Source: Microvirga makkahensis
Lineage (GTDB): Bacteria; Pseudomonadota; Alphaproteobacteria; Rhizobiales; Beijerinckiaceae
Assembly: GCF_009830105.1 (NCBI RefSeq)
Contig: NZ_WURB01000031.1
Span: 1-43,551 of the forward strand
Direction: 5' to 3'
DNA: 43,551 nt
Shown: positions 14,875 through 23,508 of the stretch, piece after piece
Numbering within the stretch: the first letter of the stretch is position 1
Layout: each line of letters starts with the position of its first letter
Made by a program: the position numbers and the translations under genes
Notes under the pieces: generated by a model
The model's input: the letters and a program-made list of their open reading frames with translations, nothing else
What the model was told of the DNA's origin: nothing
The model's database searches: none

Positions 14875-15755
14875 TTACATTTGAAGAAGGTAGAGCAGAA
14901 TAACACCGCCCGCGAAGATGAGGATCGCGGCCAAAGCGTCGTACCTCATGCGCAGGGAGGTCTTATTCTTGCGTTCCAGAAGTCCGATCACGAAAACAGC
15001 GGTAAGGATTAAACCCAGGAGCGCCGCGACAGCCTCAAATCGTCCGGCGGTGTTGAGGACAGGCTCTCCTGCGTAGAATACATCTGCGAGCAGAAGCAGC
15101 CCGATCGTGAGAAGGTTTGTACCAAACACATCCCCAAGGCCATCTCATAGCGTTTCATGCGAACGGCAGCCGTAATCGAGCTGACCTCCGGCAAGGACAT
15201 CGCAAAACCGACGAGTAGGAGCTCGACGAGCCCAGCCCCGAGGCCGGTAAGCGCCACCTGCTTGAACGAGGATCGAAACTGTGGAGCGGACGGGCTTCCA
15301 TCTCCCATCACGCCCTCGTCTCTGACAGTGTGCCCGGGAGCGCGCCGTCCGTAAGCGGAAGCAAGGGCAGTGATGCTGAGCACACCTTGCATGAGCGTTG
15401 TCGACTTGCCTATTGCCGATGTGATCGCGTCTCGCCCAAGAACCGCATCGGCAAGGGCAATCAGCAGGATGTTAATGGCAACGCTTCAAAGGAGATTGTT
15501 GATGGCAAGTGATGCATTTCCGGTCCAGGAGGAGGTACTTGCGGCAGCTATCTCCGGCAGGGAGGTGATACCTCCAAGAAGCAGCATGCCTGCGAAGGCC
15601 TGTCCAATTCCAGTTCGATCTGCAATGGCATCCAGATACCCCGTCAGGCGAGTTCCGGCCCACCAAACGCAAGCTGCCGCCATGGCGAAGATCCGAACGT
15701 TAGCCAAGAGGCCGAAGTTAAGCAAGGACGTCGGTCTACCTCGACCCGTTTCCAC
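14875..15755 (-). pseudogene. Na+/Ca2+-exchanger-type cation antiporter, broken by a stop and a frameshift
   Basis: Three minus-strand pieces join into one antiporter of about 293 residues. The first (from 15755) contains GGITSLPEIAAAST, the alpha-1 exchanger motif, and ends at a TGA at 15486-15488 inside AINNLL-stop-SVAINILLIALAD. The same frame continues with a second motif VGFAMSLPEVSSITAA. Around 15126 the frame must shift by one base in a G run to continue as GDVFGTNLLTIGLLLLADVF to the natural end. A single base change and a single base loss would therefore explain everything. The 5' end is approximate. The gene is either recently dead or affected by sequencing error. Confidence 0.75.
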
Positions 15756-15952
15756 CGGTCAAGCCAGCCAAATCAGCAGTAGCACTCAGCGGCTTGCCAC
15801 GAGCAACGGCCGCACTATTCCTGATCAGCAGACCCACGATGGCCGCCAGCCCCGCTGGGCCACAATCCCCAGCTCCGGCTGTACGGCCAGACCGGGACTG
15901 TGGCGACGATGAAGAGGATCACGAGAGCTATCAGGATTCCGCTCACGGACAT
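15736..15952 (-). pseudogene. DUF3309-type small hydrophobic protein, frameshifted
   Basis: From the ATG at 15952 the reading MSVSGILIALVILFIVATVP, then VWPYSRSWG, is the typical DUF3309 form (one hydrophobic helix followed by PYSRSWGYGP). Directly after SWG the frame slips by one base, and the expected continuation GPAGLAAIVGLLIRN lies in the next frame, running on to a stop at 15736-15738. DUF3309 proteins are about 50 residues long and of unknown function. The 3' end overlaps the start of the exchanger remnant. Confidence 0.6.
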
Positions 15953-16054
15953 CGTATCATTCGCCTGTCATGGTGCCGATGTAGAGCGCCAAAACAAACC
16001 TGGCCGTTGCCAGCGGCTCGCTCCGTCCGGGTCAATTAATGCTTCAGAAATGCT

Positions 16055-16762
16055 TCAGAGCTTCGATCCAGTCACTGTGATCGGCTCGGATCTAATACTC
16101 CACTCACTGTTCTCTGCAGCCACGACAACTGCCAGCTGCCTCATATTCGCTGCCCAGTCGGGAACACGCACGTTCATGCGAAGGGTACCATCAGACGATG
16201 TACGCGCCCGCTCAATGATCTCATAGGCTGCTTGGCGTCGACCAGCACCGATGACGACTGGGGTATCGGACGGCAGACCCTGTGCCGTCACTGTTAGCGT
16301 CTCACCTGAGGCAACCTCCGTCGGAGTGACCGACACCGAGCCTTTGACCGAACCTGTCCCGGAGCTCTGGAGCTGGCGCTCAACGCTCTCCATACGCTGG
16401 CGAAGATCCGGGTTTCTGTCGAGAAGATCCTGGGCTGAGGAGCCGAGATTGCGGGCAAAGTCCGACAACGTGGCGACGGCTTGCCCCGCAAGGGAACCAA
16501 GGCGCCCGAGCCCCTCGTCGACATCTCCTCGTACATCGAGCTGCATACCAACCCGAAGGTCTCGGGATCCTTCTATGCGTGGGTTAAGCCTCATCAAGCT
16601 CCGCTCCGTGACGTCGCAACGCTCTGCGATGCTGCTTAGCGTGTCATCTCTCTGCACCGTAACCGCATCGCCACATCCCGAGGGCTGAGTCTGCGATAGG
16701 GCCACGCTGGGCAGCAGAGCACAAGCAAAGAGCGGAACTATAAAGCTGTGATGCTTTGCCAT
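16055..16762 (-). CDS. Secreted LysM-domain protein
   Basis: A 235-residue exported protein. A signal peptide (FIVPLFACALLPSVALS) is followed by a LysM domain, about residues 34-80, reading DAVTVQRDDTLSSIAERCDV and on to LMRLNPRIEGSRDLRVGMQL, which should bind peptidoglycan. A helical linker follows (DLLDRNPDLRQRMESVERQL), then a C-terminal beta-sandwich-like region (about 145-235) starting VSVTPTEVASGETLTVTAQG. The ATG at 16762 has GGAGG upstream. It may stabilise or sense the cell wall; no partner gene is evident. Confidence 0.85.
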   Translation of the reverse strand: MAKHHSFIVPLFACALLPSVALSQTQPSGCGDAVTVQRDDTLSSIAERCDVTERSLMRLNPRIEGSRDLRVGMQLDVRGDVDEGLGRLGSLAGQAVATLSDFARNLGSSAQDLLDRNPDLRQRMESVERQLQSSGTGSVKGSVSVTPTEVASGETLTVTAQGLPSDTPVVIGAGRRQAAYEIIERARTSSDGTLRMNVRVPDWAANMRQLAVVVAAENSEWSIRSEPITVTGSKL

Positions 16763-16792
16763 AAAGCAACCCTCCAATAAGCAGGTCTCCGT

Positions 16793-16867
16793 TTAGAACA
16801 ACAAGAATAGAAGAATGATGATCGGGATCGGAATACCAATCATCCAGAGTAGAAGACCTTTGAACAT
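16793..16867 (-). CDS. 24-residue hydrophobic small protein
   Basis: A minus-strand frame of 24 codons reads MFKGLLLWMIGIPIPIIILL and then FLLF, ending in TAA. It is preceded by GGGGGAGATGTC, a strong ribosome site at normal distance. The product is one membrane helix with a basic N-terminus and an IPIP kink. Very short proteins of this shape are common in Rhizobiales genomes but usually go unannotated. It stands alone upstream of the LysM gene and could share its transcript. Confidence 0.6.
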   Translation of the reverse strand: MFKGLLLWMIGIPIPIIILLFLLF

Positions 16868-16956
16868 GACATCTCCCCCGTGGCGAGACAAAAGTCTGAC
16901 GAGGCAACTCGGCGCGGTGCTGATGGTTCACCCCATCAGAGCAGAGGGGTAGACTC

Positions 16957-17190
16957 ATGCGTCTCAACCGTCCGATCATGATCTCTATCCTGCGGCTTGC
17001 GGGAGGATTGGCATGTGCGGCTGGCGCAGGGCTCCTTGTGATCGCATTCTGGGCTGAAGAGCTGCGTGCTCTCCTTATCCTGTCGGCAGCCGCTGCGGGT
17101 GCGGTAGGTCTGACATTTCTTGGCTTTGCGACGAACCTCGTCATCCTGAACGATATCCGCTCTCACCTGCAGAGTCGCGACGATAAGTAA
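16957..17190 (+). CDS. Small membrane protein, unknown function
   Basis: A 77-residue protein with two membrane helices (about residues 9-32 and 38-62, ALLILSAAAAGAVGLTFLGF) and a charged C-terminal tail ending SHLQSRDDK. AGAGGGG lies upstream of the ATG at normal spacing. I recognise no family. The next plus-strand gene, 80 bases downstream, is a broken membrane protein. Confidence 0.65.
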   Translation: MRLNRPIMISILRLAGGLACAAGAGLLVIAFWAEELRALLILSAAAAGAVGLTFLGFATNLVILNDIRSHLQSRDDK

Positions 17191-17269
17191 GACTTGCTTG
17201 CGCTCGCCCGAGAACTCCTGCCGAGAGCATGCGGTGGCAGAAATCATCTCTGCTGCAGAACAGGACACG

Positions 17270-18021
17270 ATGCAGTCGCAAAGCACCCTCGTCCTCCTCA
17301 TCGCTCTTTCGTTCTCCGCTGTGCATGTCTTCGGCAAGAGTATGGTGTTTCTGCGAACGACGCCCCGCAGCGCTTGGTTGTCTCTCGCGGGCGGGGTCTC
17401 GGTCGCCTAGGTGTTTGTGCATCTTCTACCGGAGCTCGCCGCTCGCCAGGAGACCTTCCGCCAGGAGACTGAGGAAAACAGTGGCTTTCTCTCGGCCTCG
17501 AGAGCCACACCTATCGAATTGCTCTCCTTGGCTTGGCCGTCTTCTATGGCTTAGATCGCCTTGTCCGCACCTCGGCCAGGAACGAGGAACGGGCTGGTCG
17601 GGAGAAGCGGCCGTCACGCGAAGCCTTCTGGCTCCATCTCGGCTCATTCGCGATTTACAATGTGCTGATTGGCTATCTTCTCCTGCACAGGGAGGAGACG
17701 GACCTGCGCGGCCTCATCATCTACGGCATTGCCATGGGAATGCACTTCGTTGTCAATGACCAAGGCCTGCGCGAGCATCATGGCAAAACCTATGACACGG
17801 AAGGCCGCTGGGTCCTGGCAGAGACCCCGCTGCTCGGCGGGAGCATCGGGCTTGCGACGGAGCTTCCGCCGCTGGCTATTGCCTCCTTGTTTGCTTTCCT
17901 CGCCGGCGGCGTCGTCCTCAACGTGCCCAAGGAAGAGCTGCCCGAGGAACGGGAGAGCCGGTTTTCGGCTTTCGCACTCGGAACAGGGGCTTACGCAGCC
18001 CTGCTCCTGGCAACTCATTAG
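17270..18021 (+). pseudogene. Polytopic membrane protein, ZIP-transporter-like, with stop and frameshift
   Basis: The frame from the ATG at 17270 reads MQSQSTLVLLIALSFSAVHV and meets a TAG at 17408-17410 (VSVA-stop-VFVHLLPELAA), which looks like a Tyr codon changed to stop. It continues in the same frame to about 17490. From there a one-base shift is needed to join HTYRIALLGLAVFYGLDRLV and the remaining helices up to the stop at 18019-18021. The whole would be about 250 residues with seven or eight helices. The VHLLPEL and HFVVNDQGLREHH segments recall ZIP-type metal transporters, but this is a weak resemblance. Confidence 0.6.
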
Positions 18022-18268
18022 GCCTGCATGGCGCTCATCCTTGAACCCTCCTGGCCTTCTGGTGTTGAGCCATCAGGCACGCTGCTTTCACGGATGCCAT
18101 CCGCACCTGCGCCGGAGAAATTCGATGCTTGATCTCAGCAGGATTCACAAGGGGTATGGAGGTGCGCACCTCCGATGACCACCGGCTCGTCACCGTTCGC
18201 GAGATTATGGAGCATGTCATCTTTCTCGATGAAGTCAAAGAACAGCCAGGTATGAACAAGAGACACGG

Positions 18269-18382
18269 CTGCACCACAACGAGCTCGCCGCGGCTCTGAC
18301 CAACACGCTGGCCCGGATTGCCTGGAGCGTGCTGTGTCAGAACCGGACGTATGAACCACGAACCGCGGCTGCGGTAGCGTAA
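18269..18382 (+). mobile_element. IS110-family transposase, C-terminal remnant
   Basis: The frame LHHNELAAALTNTLARIAWS, then VLCQNRTYEPR, ending at the TAA at 18380-18382, matches the conserved end of IS110/IS1111 transposases (AALANKLARIAWAVL). Only 38 codons survive. The segment just upstream (18022-18268) holds a short open reading beginning MEVRTSDDHRLVTVREIMEH at 18156 that I do not recognise and cannot connect to the transposase. Confidence 0.7.
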
Positions 18383-18930
18383 GGGCGATCCCGCCCTCCT
18401 CTACCATCAGCCGATAGGAGCTCGCCGAGGTCTGCGGGAGGAAGACGAGACGGAGAAGGTCGCGCCGTCGCATCTGGGCTCTGGTGACCCATTTGGCCGT
18501 GACGGGACGATCGCCTAATGAGACCGGATGCGCGCGGATATCCATGATGGCCAGGAGCTGTGCTCCACAAAGGGCCGGATACATTAGCCCAAGACCAACC
18601 TCGCCATCCTGAATTCCCTTGCGACGCACGGCCGGTCCATAGATGGGTCAGGCAGTGAAGTTCATCGCTCTTTCCGAATCTCTGGATTGGTGAGGATTGC
18701 TGCCCTCGGGCTTTGGTCTCGAATGTGCCAGATCCGGACCTTTGAAATCTCATTACGTCTGAAGCAACGCAGCTATCCTTCGTCGCCCGGGAACTGGTCA
18801 AGGTCATAGGCCGATCCGTATGCCCGGCGGCGTCCGGCGAAAATTACACCCAGCAGGTGCGGAGGAGCATGCAAGCAACCGGGCCGAATTGCGCAGCGCA
18901 TGCCGTTTTGTTCGAGGGCGGCGCCAGATC
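18383..18930. other. Intergenic stretch without a recognised gene
   Basis: About 550 bases between the IS110 tail and the end of the dehydroshikimate dehydratase gene. Minus-strand frames are open here (one spans 18135-18629), but none shows a known family, a ribosome site or a signal. Parts read as fragments of something coding, for example VARELVKVIGRSVCPAASGE on the plus strand near 18780, so it is probably decayed sequence. I see no RNA gene or clear terminator in it. Confidence 0.5.
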
Positions 18931-20817
18931 TCAAATACCTGAAGGCAGTGCAGCAGATGCGAGGCGCGTCTGCGAGGCCAGTCGGATTGGCGCGTTCACC
19001 GCGCCATAGCCCTGATAGTTGCGTCGCTCCACAATCTCGAAGAAGAATCCGCCTTCCATGGTCTTGGTATAGACCTGGAGATACTCGGCGGAGTCCTCCC
19101 GGTCATACAGGATGTTGCCCGCCCTCAAGCGCTCCACGTCATCGGCGGAAAGGTCCGTCCGCACTTCGAGATCGCCGTAGTAGTTCTCGGGGATCGGGAG
19201 GAGCTCGATCCCGTTCGCCTTCAGATGCTCGACGGTTGCGAAGATGTTTCCGGTCGCGAGCGCGATGTGCTGTACCCCGGATCCGAAGAGGTCGTGCAGG
19301 AAGCGGGACGACAGCGTTTGCCGGCTCTGCGACGCATTCAGGATGAGACAGAGTGAGCCGTCGCGGGTTTCGATGGCTTGGCTCTGGACCACGCCACCGG
19401 GATCGATCACCGTCTGAACAGGCGTCTTCTGCACTTCGAGAAGCGACGTGTAGAACAGAAGCCAGGTCAGCATCTCCTCGTAATGCATCGATTGGGAGAC
19501 GTGATCGACCATGGTGAGCCCGGCGCCCGCAAAGTCACCGCCCTCGAGGGGTTCGAAATCCACCTCCCAGAGCCGGTCGAGTCCGGTCTTATGGTCGACG
19601 AAATACAGCAAGCTGCCCCCAAGCCCGCGGACCGCCGGGATGTTCATCTCGCCAGGCCCGACCGGCTGCTGGAAAGGCTGGTCGAGCAGCATCACGGCTC
19701 GCTTCAACATCCCGGGCGCATCATTGACCCGCAACGCCAGGGCGCACACGGATGTGCCATGCGTGATGTTGAAGGAATGGGCATAGCCTTCCTTGTCCGC
19801 GTTCACGACGATGTTGATATCGCCCTGGCACCAGCGGGTCACTGCCTTGGAGCGGTGGATGCCAGCCTTGCGGAAGCCGAGCCCGCTCAAGGTCTTCTCG
19901 AACCCGACGGCGCTACGCTCATCCACGGCAAACTCGATGAACTCGACGCCGGAGCTTGCGGCCTTGGGCGGAATGTCCTGGAGGCCAGGAAAGGCTGCTC
20001 CGGTCTGCCGGCGCAGTTCGTCGAGCATGACGATCAGGGAGCGCTGGCCATCGATGGCGACGCTGCGCGTCGAGCCCGCGCGGAAGCGGTCGTTGAAGAT
20101 CTCCAGGGACAGGAGGCCGCTGAACCCAGTTGCGTGAAGCGCGAGCATGAACTCGTCGATGGGCAACTCGCCCTGCCCGGGGAAGCAGCGGTAATGCCGG
20201 CTCCAGGACAAATAATCCATGTCGAGCTTGGGCGCGTCGGCCATCTGAACCAGGAAGATTCTCTCCGGCGGGATGGAGCGGATCGCCGACAGGTCCGTCC
20301 CCCGGGCCAGGATGTGGAAGGAGTCGAGCACGAGCCCGACCGCCGGATGGTTGGCTCGCCGCACGACCTCCCAGGCATCGCGGTAGTCGTGGATGTGCCG
20401 CCCCCAGGACAAGGCCTCGAACCCGACACGCATGCCGCGTTTTGCGGCACGCTCCCCGAGCTCATGGAAATCGGCAGCCGCCCGGTCGATTCCACCGAGG
20501 GAGTCCGGCGAGACGTTGCTGCACACCATCAGGAGATCGCAGCCGAGTTCCTCCATGACGTCGAACTTGCGCTCCGCCCGAGCGAACACCTTCGACCGCT
20601 GCGGCTCGGGCATGCCCTCGAAATCCCGGAACGGCTGAAAGGTAATCGTTGCAAGCCCCAACCCCTCGATCATCCTTCGTGCATCTTTGGGGCTGCCATT
20701 GAAGGAGAGAAGGTCGTTCTCGAAGATCTCGATTCCTTTGAACCCGGCAGCCGCGATGGCTTCGATCTTCTTGGTCAGGGTGCCGCTGAGGCAGACGGTG
20801 GCGATGGCAGTGCGCAT
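18931..20817 (-). CDS. quiC: 3-dehydroshikimate dehydratase (QuiC/QsuB type), fused to an HPPD-like domain
   Basis: A 628-residue two-domain enzyme. Residues 1 to about 275 are a TIM-barrel of the sugar phosphate isomerase/AP-endonuclease type with the metal ligands E134 (GFEALSW), D165 (LDSFH), Q191 and E239 (LSLEIF). This converts 3-dehydroshikimate to protocatechuate. Residues about 290-610 form a vicinal-oxygen-chelate domain like 4-hydroxyphenylpyruvate dioxygenase, with GVQHIALATGNIF and FFFEIVERRNYQGYGAVNAP. Genomes often label such fusions as isomerase/HPPD bifunctional proteins. It follows the regulator genes by 66 bases on the same strand, and the transport and AroQ/AroE genes diverge beyond them, which fits quinate/shikimate catabolism. 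Confidence 0.9.
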   Translation of the reverse strand: MRTAIATVCLSGTLTKKIEAIAAAGFKGIEIFENDLLSFNGSPKDARRMIEGLGLATITFQPFRDFEGMPEPQRSKVFARAERKFDVMEELGCDLLMVCSNVSPDSLGGIDRAAADFHELGERAAKRGMRVGFEALSWGRHIHDYRDAWEVVRRANHPAVGLVLDSFHILARGTDLSAIRSIPPERIFLVQMADAPKLDMDYLSWSRHYRCFPGQGELPIDEFMLALHATGFSGLLSLEIFNDRFRAGSTRSVAIDGQRSLIVMLDELRRQTGAAFPGLQDIPPKAASSGVEFIEFAVDERSAVGFEKTLSGLGFRKAGIHRSKAVTRWCQGDINIVVNADKEGYAHSFNITHGTSVCALALRVNDAPGMLKRAVMLLDQPFQQPVGPGEMNIPAVRGLGGSLLYFVDHKTGLDRLWEVDFEPLEGGDFAGAGLTMVDHVSQSMHYEEMLTWLLFYTSLLEVQKTPVQTVIDPGGVVQSQAIETRDGSLCLILNASQSRQTLSSRFLHDLFGSGVQHIALATGNIFATVEHLKANGIELLPIPENYYGDLEVRTDLSADDVERLRAGNILYDREDSAEYLQVYTKTMEGGFFFEIVERRNYQGYGAVNAPIRLASQTRLASAALPSGI

Positions 20818-20883
20818 GCTCGTTGATCCATTTCTTCTCTGGAGTGCGGGAGCTTGTTGCCGTTCCGGAGCACTCCTTCCTCG

Positions 20884-21564
20884 TCAGCCGATGGTTCCGG
20901 TGGCGAGCGCATGCTCGACCCCGCCGGAGACGTGGCGCCTCAGCACCTCGCAGGCCTCTTCGGAATCCCTCCGCAGAGCACATTCCAGCAATTCGGCATG
21001 CTCGCGCGCTGCGATCTCGCCCCGGTAGCTCAGAGCGATCATCTGGTAGCGAAGGTACTTGTCGAAGACCGCCGCATGGGTGTCGATCAACATCTTTGAC
21101 CCGCAGGCCGAGATGAGGGCCTGATGGAACTGCCAGTCATATTGCTTCCATTCCTCGGTGCTCGTCTGGTCGCCCCTCGCCATGCGCTCCTCCATCCGGG
21201 CGAGCCGGTGGTGGGCGGCGACGACGCGACCTTCCCATTCCACGTCGCCGGCCCGGAACGATTGCTCCAGCGCGCGGCATTCGAGAAGTTGCCGAAGGGC
21301 CGCGATCTCCCTCAGGTTGGCAATCGAAACGGGAGCGACCTCAAAGCCCTTCTGGCCTTCGGCGACAACGAGCCTCTCGGAGGAGAGGCGGTTCAGGATT
21401 TCGCGCAACGTGCTGACGCTTGCACCGTAGTTTGCCTTGAGTTGGTCGAGCTTCAACTTCCTGCCAGGGGGGAGGCGACCGAACATGATGTCGGTCCGGA
21501 TCCTTTGGTAGGCGCTCTCTCCGACAGTCGAAAGCTGAGGGCTTTCATCCACTGCGTCACTCAT
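20884..21564 (-). CDS. GntR family regulator with FCD domain (second of a tandem pair)
   Basis: A 226-residue regulator. The N-terminal winged helix (YQRIRTDIMFGRLPPGRKLK, then LKANYGASVSTLREILNRLS) is followed by an all-helical FCD ligand domain with its metal-type residues in DWQFHQALISACGS and HAELLECALRRD. The ATG at 21564 overlaps the stop of the upstream paralog (ATGA), giving coupled translation. FCD proteins bind carboxylate ligands; here quinate, shikimate or dehydroshikimate are likely, given the neighbours. It probably controls the quiC and TRAP transcripts. The ligand is inference. Confidence 0.9.
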   Translation of the reverse strand: MSDAVDESPQLSTVGESAYQRIRTDIMFGRLPPGRKLKLDQLKANYGASVSTLREILNRLSSERLVVAEGQKGFEVAPVSIANLREIAALRQLLECRALEQSFRAGDVEWEGRVVAAHHRLARMEERMARGDQTSTEEWKQYDWQFHQALISACGSKMLIDTHAAVFDKYLRYQMIALSYRGEIAAREHAELLECALRRDSEEACEVLRRHVSGGVEHALATGTIG

Positions 21565-22229
21565 CGCAAAACACCACTTTCCAAGGTGCTGGTCACGCAT
21601 CCGTTTACATGCCGGGTCAGCACCTCGCAGGCCCGGTCCGCATCGCGCGTGAGGGCGCAATCGAGCAGAATCTTGTGCTCCTCGGCGGCGATCTCCCCCC
21701 GGAAGACGATCGCCACCATCTGGTATCGGAGGTACTGGTCGAAGACCCCGCCATAGAGGTCGAGAAGGGTTTCTGAGCCACAGGCTTCAATCAGCACCTG
21801 ATGAAACTCGCGGTCATACCGCTTCCAGAGCTCGATGCCGTCGCGGTCCCCCGCCATCATCCGGCGCTCCAGGACGGCCAGCTTGTAATGTGCGGCAACG
21901 ACACGGCTCTCCCATTCCAGGTCACCTGCCGCGAAGGACAGCGGCATTGCGTAGGTTTCCAGGAGAAGCCGCATCGCGGCGACATCCTCAAAGCCGGCCG
22001 GAGAAACCGGGGCGACCCGGAAGCCCCTCTGCCCTTCGGCGAGGACCAGCCCCTCGGAGGATAGGCGGCTGAGGATCTCCCTTAGGGTGCTGACGCTGGC
22101 TCCATAGACCGTCGCAAGCCGATCCAGCCGGAGCCTCGCCCCAGGGGCAAGCCGGCCGAACACAATGTCGGTGCGGATCCGGTCGTAAGCTCGATCCGCA
22201 ATGGATGTGGCCAGCAACTCAACACTCAT
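21561..22229 (-). CDS. GntR family regulator with FCD domain (first of a tandem pair)
   Basis: A 222-residue paralog of the next gene, alignable over nearly its whole length: YDRIRTDIVFGRLAPGARLR and YGASVSTLREILSRLSSEGL in the winged helix, RYDREFHQVLIEACGSETLL and LDCALTRDADRACEVLTRHV in the FCD domain. The start at 22229 (MSVELL) is preferred; an upstream TTG at 22271 would add 14 residues without a better ribosome site. It is the first gene of the minus-strand unit and faces the TRAP operon across a 194-bp gap that contains a palindrome. The two regulators may form heterodimers or answer to different intermediates. Confidence 0.9.
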   Translation of the reverse strand: MSVELLATSIADRAYDRIRTDIVFGRLAPGARLRLDRLATVYGASVSTLREILSRLSSEGLVLAEGQRGFRVAPVSPAGFEDVAAMRLLLETYAMPLSFAAGDLEWESRVVAAHYKLAVLERRMMAGDRDGIELWKRYDREFHQVLIEACGSETLLDLYGGVFDQYLRYQMVAIVFRGEIAAEEHKILLDCALTRDADRACEVLTRHVNGCVTSTLESGVLR

Positions 22230-22304
22230 GAGGCCGGCATTCCGTTGCTGGGCACTGTCTGATCCTTTCAACGCGCCACGGGCCAGCGCAGCGCAAGCCC
22301 AAAC

Positions 22305-22326
22305 ATGATTAAATGCAAAATATCAT
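22305..22326. promoter_or_regulatory. Candidate GntR operator palindrome
   Basis: ATGAT at 22305-22309 and ATCAT at 22322-22326 are arms placed symmetrically around a central TGCA (22314-22317), making a 22-bp imperfect dyad. It lies in the divergent gap between the regulator pair and dctP, 20 bases upstream of the predicted -35 box. Binding by either regulator is inferred. Confidence 0.45.
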
Positions 22327-22345
22327 ACGTTCCAGGAAATACCTA

Positions 22346-22374
22346 TTGATTCTAAAAACATCGGAGAGGATAGT
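22346..22374 (+). promoter_or_regulatory. Predicted promoter of the dctP operon
   Basis: TTGATT (22346-22351) and GATAGT (22369-22374) are separated by 17 bases, each matching the sigma-70 consensus at four of six positions. The predicted transcript start near 22381 leaves a leader of about 43 bases before the dctP ATG. Confidence 0.4.
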
Positions 22375-22423
22375 ACCGCTAAGACGCAGGCTACTGCGCG
22401 GTAGGAACTTCGGAGAGGAACAC

Positions 22424-23416
22424 ATGGCACTCAGCATCAATCGACGCCTTCTCGTGGCCGCCGGCGCGGCCCTTCTGACCTGGGGAGCAAGCGAGTCCGC
22501 GACTGCCCAGACATCGAAGCCGCTGCGCTTCTCCGCCGTCTTCTCGGAGCAGGACATTCGGGCGGAAATGATGAAGCGCCTTGGCGAGGAGCTGAAGTCG
22601 CAGGGCTTCACTCTTCAGCCCTACTATGGCGGCACGCTGTTCAAGCAGGGCACCGAGCTGGTCGCCATGCAGCGCGGCAACCTTGAGATGGGCAACATCG
22701 CGCCGCAGGACATCTCCAATCAGATCCCAGCCTGGTCCATCGTTACCTCGGCCTATCTGTTCCGCGATGCCGACCACCTGAAGAAGGTGTTCGAGAGCGA
22801 CGTTGGTAAGGAACTGAAGAAGATGGCTTCCGACAAGCTCGGGATCCATATCCTGGGACCGACCTATTTCGGTGCGCGCCAGGTCGGCCTGAAGCCGGAG
22901 AAAAAGATCAACACGCCTGCGGACATGGCGGGGATCAAGCTACGCATGCCAGGCGGTGACGCCTGGCAGTTCCTCGGGACGGCACTCGGGGCCAACCCGA
23001 CGCCCATGGCCTATGCCGAGGTCTATACGGGCTTGCAGACAGGCGCCATCGACGGGCAGGACAACCCGCTGCCAAACGTGCAGAACATGAAGTTCTACGA
23101 GGTGATGTCGCAGATTGCGCTGACATCGCACCTCGTCGGGTTTGATCTCCTGGCCGTGTCCAACAAGGTCTGGGATGCGATGAGCCCGCAGCAGCAGGCT
23201 GCCTTCCAGGCCGCGGCCGACAAGGCCATCGAGTGGAGCACTCAGGAACACCTGAAGAAGGAAGCAGAACTCGTCAGCCTCTTCAAGGACAAGGGCCTGA
23301 ACGTCTATACTCCTGATCTCAAGGCCTTCCGCGACTTCGCGCAGAAGAAGTATCTGGCCTCCGATCTCGCCAAGAGCTGGCCTCCGGGCATGCTGGACAA
23401 GATCAACGCAATGTGA
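22424..23416 (+). CDS. dctP: TRAP transporter substrate-binding protein (DctP family)
   Basis: A 330-residue periplasmic binding protein with a signal peptide (RRLLVAAGAALLTWGASESA, cleavage near TAQ). The ligand-binding Arg of the family is R174 in IKLRMPGG, and the second family motif is QTGAIDGQDNPLPNV (about 205-219). The ATG at 22424 has GGAGAGG at good distance; the longer reading lacks one. It would capture a carboxylate, likely quinate or shikimate given the genes that follow, and deliver it to DctQM. It is the first gene of the plus-strand unit. Confidence 0.95.
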   Translation: MALSINRRLLVAAGAALLTWGASESATAQTSKPLRFSAVFSEQDIRAEMMKRLGEELKSQGFTLQPYYGGTLFKQGTELVAMQRGNLEMGNIAPQDISNQIPAWSIVTSAYLFRDADHLKKVFESDVGKELKKMASDKLGIHILGPTYFGARQVGLKPEKKINTPADMAGIKLRMPGGDAWQFLGTALGANPTPMAYAEVYTGLQTGAIDGQDNPLPNVQNMKFYEVMSQIALTSHLVGFDLLAVSNKVWDAMSPQQQAAFQAAADKAIEWSTQEHLKKEAELVSLFKDKGLNVYTPDLKAFRDFAQKKYLASDLAKSWPPGMLDKINAM

Positions 23417-23508
23417 CCCTTACCGTCGGATGCCGCCGGGACATGATCCTAGCGGTTCTCCTTCGCGTGATCCTTAGACGATCCCTGGCCAAACAGGAGG
23501 TCCTTCGC

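Noticed and set aside
18156..18302. 48-codon plus-strand reading starting MEVRTSDDHRLVTV
   Set aside because: The ribosome site is too close to the start, the frame runs out of register into the IS110 tail, and no family is recognised.
18135..18629. 165-codon minus-strand reading after the IS110 tail
   Set aside because: It runs straight across the IS110 remnant on the opposite strand and has no recognisable domain, so it is likely chance openness.
19378..20826. Long plus-strand open reading opposite the dehydroshikimate dehydratase gene (482 codons)
   Set aside because: Antisense shadow of a recognised gene with no domain, ribosome site or signal.
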